From JBIICS01 sp044238735 (GTDB taxonomy: Bacteria > Bacteroidota > Bacteroidia > UBA4408): a DNA stretch of 6,337 nt. The translations under genes were made by a program, and so were the position numbers. A model generated the notes under the pieces. That model was given only the letters and a program-made list of their open reading frames with translations, ran no database searches and was not told where the DNA came from. Shown here in pieces: positions 1 to 5,085 of the stretch (position 1 is its first letter; each line of letters opens with the position of its first letter). The stretch is from contig JBIICS010000153.1 in the NCBI GenBank assembly GCA_044238735.1, positions 1-6,337 on the forward strand, in the 5' to 3' direction.

Positions 1-66
1 AATTTTAAGCAACGAAGCGATCTGTTTAAATACCAATAATTATAAATTATATAATCCCTAAATACT

Positions 67-122
67 AAAAAAAAACACGACACTAAGCCCAGCCGCACAT
101 ACCATTGCTTCAGCTTAGCGCC
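67..122 (-). terminator. Probable Rho-independent terminator at the end of the operon
   Basis: On the minus strand GGCGCTAAGC (122-113) pairs over all ten positions with GCTTAGTGTC (88-79), using two G-U wobbles, across a 24-nt loop. GTG and a T9 tract (75-67) follow. The same arms read on the plus strand give two C-A mismatches, so the structure favours minus-strand RNA. The stem begins inside the TAG stop of the truncated ATP-grasp gene. The segment is clearly more GC-rich than its surroundings, and the loop is large for a terminator, so a recombination or element-end origin is an alternative. Positions 1-66 beyond it are AT-rich and show no gene. Confidence 0.6.
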
Positions 123-742
123 TACTGAGGGGGAATCAATGATGGAAAAAACTGTTCTGGCAAATCAGATAATAAATCATGATTAATTAATTGTGTATAT
201 GTAGTGTAGTGTTTATTCCTTTTTTTAATTGATATACCTTCTTGCAGTCCCTTTGAAATGAAAACATTATTATTTCCTTCAGTTATTTCTTGCAATTCCT
301 TCTTGTTTTGAATAACATGGGTAGTAGGTATTTGTAATCCTAAAGCTCTTGCCATCATCAATGATTCAATCTTTGATAATTGATACCGAGGTGGGGTATT
401 GATTGAGATAAATTCAATTATTTTATAAAGATTACTTATAGCAAATTCATATTCATTTTTAAAATACCAATCAATGTTTTTTAAATCTGATGATATTTTT
501 TCTATTTTGAACTCTAATAGTCCTTTATTAAACCAAATAAACTTAACGTCTTCTGATTTAATTTCAAAATCACCAACTTTTAGTCTAAAATTAATGAAAT
601 CTTGTGTGATATTATAAGAAAAAGAAATGTTGTTTGATTTTGAGTGAGGTATAAATAAAATATCTTTTTTCAAGTAATTAGTCCAATGCCTCAATTCTGT
701 TAAACTTGGCTCATTATCTTCGTGAAAAACGACACTATACAT
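122..742 (-). pseudogene. gwsG: Truncated ATP-grasp peptide maturase, grasp-with-spasm (GwsG) type
   Basis: The 206 residues resemble the N-terminal part of the ATP-grasp maturases that modify RiPP precursors in grasp-with-spasm systems. Visible marks are KFIWFNKG (67-74), ESLMMARALGLQIPTTHVI (126-144), the likely ATP-binding Lys in NVFISKGL (159-166), YTTYTQLI (179-186) and FFPSLI (198-203). In the family, FPSL is followed by the second half of the ATP-grasp fold with the metal and nucleotide ligands, for a total of roughly 300 residues or more. Here the frame instead reads PPQ-stop at once, and the following ~120 bp encode nothing similar. It is therefore probably inactive. The start overlaps the stop of the TPR gene by one base. 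The alternative, a naturally short non-catalytic binding protein, cannot be excluded. The family call is moderately sure; the truncation is inferred from known family architecture. Confidence 0.72.
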
Positions 743-1833
743 TATAATCTTTTATTTACTTTAATTGTAGTATAATCCTTTTTGTCATTTATATTTATAA
801 TCTCAATTTTTTTATCATAAAGCGCAAGTTCTTTAAATGATTGTAGGTAGTAGTTCTTTATTCTTTGGCCCTTGGAATTATTTTCATGTATTACTATTTG
901 TACAGTTTTGACTGCTTCAACATTAATTACTTGTTCTTTAAAAGCATCAATAAAAATTAAGTCATTAGAGGAAATATTTCCATCATTCTTATATCTAATT
1001 TTAAGATTCACTTCGCTAATAGAATCCGATTTATTAAATAGTTTGATGTGATAATAGTTTCGCTTTAGAAAATAATAAAATGGGTCCCAATTTAATTTAC
1101 AATCATGACATGCTTTGAATAAGACATCCCTCCACTCATCTAAATCGTTATTGAGATGAAATATTATAATCTCAAGAATATCACTTCCTTCATTAGGTTT
1201 CGGGTAACCTCTCTCTTTTAAAAAATTTAATAGCAACTTATGATTTAGGGAATCTAGTTTAGTTTGAAGTGTTAACAAACTATCCCACTTTTTAGCGTCA
1301 TTAATATATTTAAATACTGCATCATATCTGTATTTCTGATCATCTTCTAGTAAATTAAGAAAAAATGAAATGTTTTTTTGATCTAATTTTTCCGCATTCT
1401 CTTTTAATGACTTTTGCTTATGAGTTAGTAGGTTACTAATTCTTTCCGACTTAATACAAAGAGCTACTAAAGCAGAATCTTTATTAATTTCTTCCAGAAT
1501 GCAATCACAAAATCTGCATTTATAAATCGCTTCAATTCCACATGTAAAAAATTTATCGAAACCAGATGATTTCAAAACTAGATAAGCCTCTTCTGTTTTT
1601 CCAATTTTCATTAATGATTCAAAAAATTTAAAATTAGAAAAGCCATCAATAGGTCCTAAATCACGCGCACGTTGAAAATATTTCGCTGTGCTATCTAACT
1701 GATTTAGTTTGTAAAAATATTCTCCCTTTTTTAAACAATAGTTTTGTTTTTTAAAAACACTATAATTCACAACTTGTGAAGATGTAATAAAATAAAAAAA
1801 AATAAATAAAGAAAGGAGAATTAATCTAATCAT
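742..1833 (-). CDS. Exported TPR-like protein, probable DUF6624 type, function unknown
   Basis: The 363-residue protein opens with a hydrophobic N-terminus (MIRLILLSLFIFFYFITSSQ) that reads as a signal peptide or membrane anchor, so the rest should lie in the periplasm. Residues ~33-64 look like a TPR unit (CLKKGEYFYKLNQLDSTAKY), with a weaker second unit to about 90. A Cys-rich patch follows (Cys98, then CRFCDC at 106-111, Cys126), with a second pair ACHDC at 241-245. The segment ~192-260 (LDSLN, GYPKPNEGSDI, IIIFHL) resembles the DUF6624 pattern found in Bacteroidota; this is recognition, not a search. It overlaps the following ATP-grasp gene by one base (TAATG), so the two are co-translated. 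With only read-through from the precursor transcript to express it, a role in handling or immunity to the product is possible but is inference. Confidence 0.85.
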   Translation of the reverse strand: MIRLILLSLFIFFYFITSSQVVNYSVFKKQNYCLKKGEYFYKLNQLDSTAKYFQRARDLGPIDGFSNFKFFESLMKIGKTEEAYLVLKSSGFDKFFTCGIEAIYKCRFCDCILEEINKDSALVALCIKSERISNLLTHKQKSLKENAEKLDQKNISFFLNLLEDDQKYRYDAVFKYINDAKKWDSLLTLQTKLDSLNHKLLLNFLKERGYPKPNEGSDILEIIIFHLNNDLDEWRDVLFKACHDCKLNWDPFYYFLKRNYYHIKLFNKSDSISEVNLKIRYKNDGNISSNDLIFIDAFKEQVINVEAVKTVQIVIHENNSKGQRIKNYYLQSFKELALYDKKIEIININDKKDYTTIKVNKRL

Positions 1834-1850
1834 AATATTTCTAATAATAA

Positions 1851-1880
1851 CTCGCCATGTTCTTTTAAGAACATAGCGAG
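1851..1880 (-). terminator. Strong hairpin terminator after the precursor gene
   Basis: The minus-strand transcript folds as CUCGCUAUGUUCU / AGAACAUGGCGAG, a 13-bp stem with a four-base loop (UAAA). The one non-Watson-Crick position is a G-U wobble on this strand but a C-A mismatch on the other, which points to function in the precursor transcript. It starts 12 nt after the precursor stop and is followed by UUAUUAUUAG, a U-rich but interrupted tail. The next gene starts 17 nt further on and has no visible promoter of its own. The hairpin is therefore probably a leaky terminator, or a 3' stabiliser that keeps precursor mRNA in excess. Confidence 0.75.
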
Positions 1881-1892
1881 TACAAGCTCTAT

Positions 1893-2072
1893 TTATTTAG
1901 CACAAGTACCTTTTGGTGCACCCACATCCGTTGTAGTACTCCCACTACGAACGTCAGCTTGTTGTCCGCCATCAGGGCAACAATAAACTGTTGCTTTATC
2001 TTCACCGCCATAAATCTTATTAAGATTTGTGATCTCACGACCTTTGAAAATGTCTTTTAATTGTTTTTTCAT
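1893..2072 (-). CDS. RiPP precursor peptide (LanA-like), 59 residues, Gly-Gly leader
   Basis: This small gene begins MKKQLKDIFKGREI and has a leader of about 23 residues ending NLNKIYGG. The Gly-Gly site is the usual cut for peptidase-containing ABC exporters. The 36-residue core starts EDKATVYCCPDGG and ends GAPKGTCAK. It holds Cys31, Cys32 and Cys57 and seven Ser/Thr (Thr28, Ser43, Ser45, Thr46-48, Thr56), as expected of a lanthipeptide substrate. The leader and the GSTTTDVG stretch also recall the GG-Bacteroidales precursor family (TIGR04149); that is recognition from memory, not a search. Support comes from its own promoter about 100 nt upstream, a hairpin terminator just after the stop, and LanB/LanC genes immediately upstream. 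The core DNA is GC-rich for this locus (33 of 60 bases at 1921-1980 by hand count). The start is preceded by AATCAAA, with no Shine-Dalgarno sequence. Confidence 0.87.
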   Translation of the reverse strand: MKKQLKDIFKGREITNLNKIYGGEDKATVYCCPDGGQQADVRSGSTTTDVGAPKGTCAK

Positions 2073-2107
2073 TTTGATTTATAAATAAATTTAATAAATA
2101 ATTAACC

Positions 2108-2142
2108 TTCACGCAGTTTCACGGATTAATATACTCTTTCAC
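2108..2142. repeat. Three phased TTCAC repeats in the precursor mRNA leader
   Basis: On the plus strand TTCAC occurs at 2108-2112, 2118-2122 and 2138-2142. The spacing is exactly 10 and then 20 bp, so all three copies face the same side of the helix. The first two sit in a near-tandem 10-mer (CCTTCACGCA / GTTTCACGGA). They lie between the predicted transcription start and the precursor ATG, so on the mRNA they read GUGAA. They could bind a regulator or be chance; no binding family is recognised. Confidence 0.35.
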
Positions 2143-2179
2143 TACGGCCGATATAAAAGGTACATTCTTTATTCGCCGA

Positions 2180-2212
2180 CAAATATAAGAATGGGGTAGT
2201 TTAATTTCCAAA
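2180..2212 (-). promoter_or_regulatory. Bacteroidota-type promoter for the precursor peptide gene
   Basis: Read on the minus strand, TTTG (2212-2209) is followed by a 21-bp spacer and TATATTTG (2187-2180). This matches the Bacteroidota housekeeping promoter consensus (TTTG at -33, 19-21 bp, TAnnTTTG at -7). Transcription would begin near 2173-2176, giving an untranslated leader of about 100 nt before the precursor ATG at 2072. The -33 element lies inside a perfect 10-bp palindrome, CAAATATTTG (2209-2218), and the 7-bp inverted repeat TTTCCAA (2205-2211) / TTGGAAA (2240-2246) also touches it; either could be an operator. The rest of the 2213-2304 stretch shows nothing definite. Confidence 0.72.
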
Positions 2213-2304
2213 TATTTGCGATAAATTGTTCTATCTGCCTTGGAAACAAAGAAATTTAGGATCAGTCAATTTAAGTCGTTTAGAAACTAAAAAACTAACA
2301 CTCC

Positions 2305-4182
2305 CTATTTCAGCTCATTATGTATATAAATAAGCCCTAAAGTTGACAATCCGGTTATTAATTTTTTTGTGAATTCAGTAATATCTTCATAAGGTGTATT
2401 ATTTACAAATAAACTTTCCGCATAACTATATAATGATTGCATTTTAATTACCTTCACTTTCTTTATCTTGCAAATTATCTTAAAGGTGAAAACATCAATT
2501 TCTTGTTCATTTAATCCGAAATCTGATAAATAATAAAGGTTTATAACTTTATTATTTATTGTAGTTATATTAGGTTTTATTGTTTTTGATAGTACAAGCA
2601 TTTTATCAGTTAACGAAATAATTGTATCATTATCTGTCCAGTTTACAGAATTGGTTGTTGAAATATTGTAATTTTTCTCGTACAACCAAGCTGAATGATT
2701 TAAATTTTTTTGCATAAACAAATAAATCTTTAATTCATGTTTGAAATTTACCATAATTTCTCTTTTATCTGCAAAAGAATTATATATGCTTTTAGCGAAA
2801 AAATTTAAGAAATTGCTTTTAAAATCATATTCTTTTAGAGTTTTTTGAATTATTTCTAACAAGGTGGTTTTATTATTAATTGACTTAAATGTTAATGGAA
2901 ACCTTTTGCATAATGTATTATAAAGTAAGGATTCAGTTTTGACGAGCTGATTAATGTCAAAGTCTACTTTACTCCATTTATTTATATCCGGTAATAAAAT
3001 TGATTCAACTTTTTTATCACGACCATTTCTTAAAATATAATATCCAACACCAGTTAAACCGGTAAACAAAGAATAATCTGTTATTGAACTATTATTAAAA
3101 ATAGAATGTTTATGCCCTAAATAATTCTCAATGTTTTTAACAAATATTTTTTTTGAATCAATTTTTAAATTCTTTAATTTAGACCTATTCACTCTTAAGA
3201 ACACTTCAGAATTTCCAAGTATTCCATGACAAAGGTTAAAAGAATTTGATAAATTGTTTAATACAATTTTTTCATTTTTTAATAGAGTACTATCTATTAA
3301 TTTTTCATAAGATTTGTCATTCAAATATTCGTTTATTGCAATTCTAGCTAAAATAATGCCTGATGAGCCATGACACCATAAGTTAGGATGTTTGGTCTCA
3401 TTTAATTTCATTGATTCAGGTCTTGGTAAGTTTTTAAGATCCCCTCTTTTTATTATATCACTATCTGGAGATCTAAAATCCGGCCATTCCTGAAGTTTTT
3501 TATTATAATTTGAATCTTCATATTTTAATGCGTCTTTTACAAAGAACAAATATTGATTATCTATAATTTTGCTTAAAAGAAAACACACCCATGCATACCC
3601 GCTTGAACCATGTGATATACCACAAAGTGGTTTCTGAAATGTGTATGAATTTTCAAAAACTATACCATGTTCAGTAAAAAAAACCGATTCAAACAATTCA
3701 TTGATTTTTAAATTTAATTGCTCAGTAAAGTTTGTTTCGTTAAAGTATTGTGAAACTTTAAGCAATCCTATAATTTCTCCAGCAGTACCATTTAAAAAAT
3801 CAACAGTTGAACTTTTGAACTTTCTTTTTAAATAATCCTCCACTATATATTTTGCGGCATCATAATAACTTTTAATCTTTAAGGAATCATAAGTCACGAA
3901 TAGAACATATGCAACTCCTAAATAACCAGTATGAAAAGAATTTGTTAAGTGTTTATCCTTTTTGTAGTTTTTAACAATAAAATCGGCAATATTTTTCACC
4001 AAAACATAATGACCTGTCTTATTAAAACATTTGTACATGTTTAAATAAAAAAACAAAATACCTGAATAACCTGAATATATGCTCATTGTGTTGTCAAATT
4101 TAAATTCAGTTTTTGATTTTAAATTTGAGTTCATATTCTCTTCAATATGTTCAGAGATTAAAAATAACTCTTTTTCGAACAT
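2305..4182 (-). CDS. LanC-type lanthionine cyclase with a novel C-terminal extension
   Basis: The first ~400 of 625 residues form a LanC-like (alpha/alpha) barrel that adds Cys thiols to dehydrated Ser/Thr. All expected Gly-rich barrel motifs are visible: YSGYSGI (36-42), FHTGYLGV (83-90), FLNGTAG (129-135), CGISHGSSG (187-195), WCHGSSGI (269-276), LCHGILGN (317-324) and FTGLTGVGY (373-381). The zinc ligands Cys270, Cys318 and His319 are intact, with His191 in the HG motif, so it should be active. WCHG replaces the WCYG of NisC-like cyclases, and EWPDFR (232-237) recalls LanM-type cyclase domains. Residues ~405-625 have no counterpart in ordinary LanC proteins of about 400-450 residues. The tail ends in a helix-rich segment (YEDITEFTKKLITGLSTLGLIYI) that could be winged-helix-like; its function is unknown. 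The gene starts immediately after the elimination-domain gene's stop (TAGATG). No clear terminator follows it. Confidence 0.95.
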   Translation of the reverse strand: MFEKELFLISEHIEENMNSNLKSKTEFKFDNTMSIYSGYSGILFFYLNMYKCFNKTGHYVLVKNIADFIVKNYKKDKHLTNSFHTGYLGVAYVLFVTYDSLKIKSYYDAAKYIVEDYLKRKFKSSTVDFLNGTAGEIIGLLKVSQYFNETNFTEQLNLKINELFESVFFTEHGIVFENSYTFQKPLCGISHGSSGYAWVCFLLSKIIDNQYLFFVKDALKYEDSNYNKKLQEWPDFRSPDSDIIKRGDLKNLPRPESMKLNETKHPNLWCHGSSGIILARIAINEYLNDKSYEKLIDSTLLKNEKIVLNNLSNSFNLCHGILGNSEVFLRVNRSKLKNLKIDSKKIFVKNIENYLGHKHSIFNNSSITDYSLFTGLTGVGYYILRNGRDKKVESILLPDINKWSKVDFDINQLVKTESLLYNTLCKRFPLTFKSINNKTTLLEIIQKTLKEYDFKSNFLNFFAKSIYNSFADKREIMVNFKHELKIYLFMQKNLNHSAWLYEKNYNISTTNSVNWTDNDTIISLTDKMLVLSKTIKPNITTINNKVINLYYLSDFGLNEQEIDVFTFKIICKIKKVKVIKMQSLYSYAESLFVNNTPYEDITEFTKKLITGLSTLGLIYIHNELK

Positions 4183-5085
4183 CTATTTTAATGTTTTAAA
4201 TAAAAGAAAATACAAAAAAGATTCGTCATTATTACTTATGCCAAATCGATTATTCATCATGTGCATTAGACTATCAATTATATTGAACTTACTAATCTCA
4301 TCTATGCTAGATTTATTTAACATATTTACATATTCCCTCGTTCCTTTAATCCAATTAGCGAAAATTGAGTCAAATGAGTTTAGATCATCCTCTTTGTGAA
4401 TTTGATATGACAACTCTATTAATTTGCTGAATTCTGTTATATCATTTGAATCTACCACTGCTTCTAAGCTTTTAATTTTAGAACCGATAGAATCTTTATT
4501 TTCATCTTTATAATCTTGGTTATAGTATGTAATCCAACGAGTGTAACTAAATTTCAATTGCTCTTTTATTTTATCAATTCTGAAATCATAAACCTCACAA
4601 ATTAAAGTGAAATGAAAAATTATTACTGCTTCTATTTTACTATTATAAAGCGATGAATTGTTTTTCATTTTAAAGAATTCAATGACCATAGAAGTAGAAA
4701 GATTAAACATTATTTCGGCATAATTGATTAATTCAATACCTCCATATCGATTTGTTTCAGGTATATATTGGTCGAATTTTAAATTAGATAATCTTTTATC
4801 TTTATAAATTTTAAACCCATCAATGCTAATTGATTTATTATTATAGTTTTTTAATTCTTCCTTTATTATTTCTTTAACTTTTATTTCATATTTACTCTGG
4901 AGAAACATTCTTAATCTAAAATGAAATTTACCATCGTTGTATCTTATGAAAAAAAATAGTGTTATTAACTTGTTTCTAAAAAGCACTTCATACACCTTGG
5001 CAATATATTCTTTTACAAAAGAATCAAACTCATCTTCAATATAAATATTACAGGACAACCATTTGCAATTTATATGCTGTACCAT
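4183..5085 (-). CDS. Stand-alone lanthipeptide/thiopeptide elimination-domain protein (SpaB_C type, LanB C-terminal half)
   Basis: This 300-residue protein matches the C-terminal glutamate-elimination domain of LanB dehydratases, also found alone as thiopeptide-type bacteriocin biosynthesis proteins. It would remove glutamate from glutamylated Ser/Thr, leaving dehydroalanine or dehydrobutyrine. Hallmarks in order are WLSCNIYI (9-16), FFFIRYNDGKFHFRLR (44-59), YIPETNRYGG (107-116) and HMMNNRFGI (275-283), with a conserved Glu at 288. Arg57/59, Arg113 and His275 correspond in motif context to the NisB elimination residues Arg784/786, Arg826 and His961. The ATG is the only good start: an in-frame TGA lies five codons upstream. 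It overlaps the upstream dehydratase by 16 bp in another frame, and its TAG directly abuts the ATG of the cyclase, so translational coupling is likely. I see no Shine-Dalgarno sequence, as is usual in Bacteroidota. Confidence 0.93.
   Translation of the reverse strand: MVQHINCKWLSCNIYIEDEFDSFVKEYIAKVYEVLFRNKLITLFFFIRYNDGKFHFRLRMFLQSKYEIKVKEIIKEELKNYNNKSISIDGFKIYKDKRLSNLKFDQYIPETNRYGGIELINYAEIMFNLSTSMVIEFFKMKNNSSLYNSKIEAVIIFHFTLICEVYDFRIDKIKEQLKFSYTRWITYYNQDYKDENKDSIGSKIKSLEAVVDSNDITEFSKLIELSYQIHKEDDLNSFDSIFANWIKGTREYVNMLNKSSIDEISKFNIIDSLMHMMNNRFGISNNDESFLYFLLFKTLK

Noticed and set aside
79..122. Integron attC-like site
   Set aside because: The imperfect inverted repeat invited the idea, but the core triplets AAC and GTT expected at the outer ends are absent, and a T9 tract follows as in a terminator.
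2279..2291. Terminator after the cyclase gene
   Set aside because: TTTAG-AAA-CTAAA gives only a 5-bp AT-rich stem with no proper T tract after it on the minus strand.
2073..2304. A second precursor peptide upstream of the first
   Set aside because: I found no minus-strand frame with a leader-like start and Gly-Gly site here; the stretch holds the promoter and mRNA leader.
3641..3835. Plus-strand frame of 64 codons
   Set aside because: It lies wholly inside the cyclase gene on the opposite strand, has no family resemblance and no promoter, and is a shadow of the real frame.
4079..4399. Plus-strand frame of 106 codons spanning the junction of the cyclase and elimination-domain genes
   Set aside because: It is antisense to two well-supported genes and shows no recognisable motif; hydrophobic runs come from antisense reading of AT-rich coding DNA.
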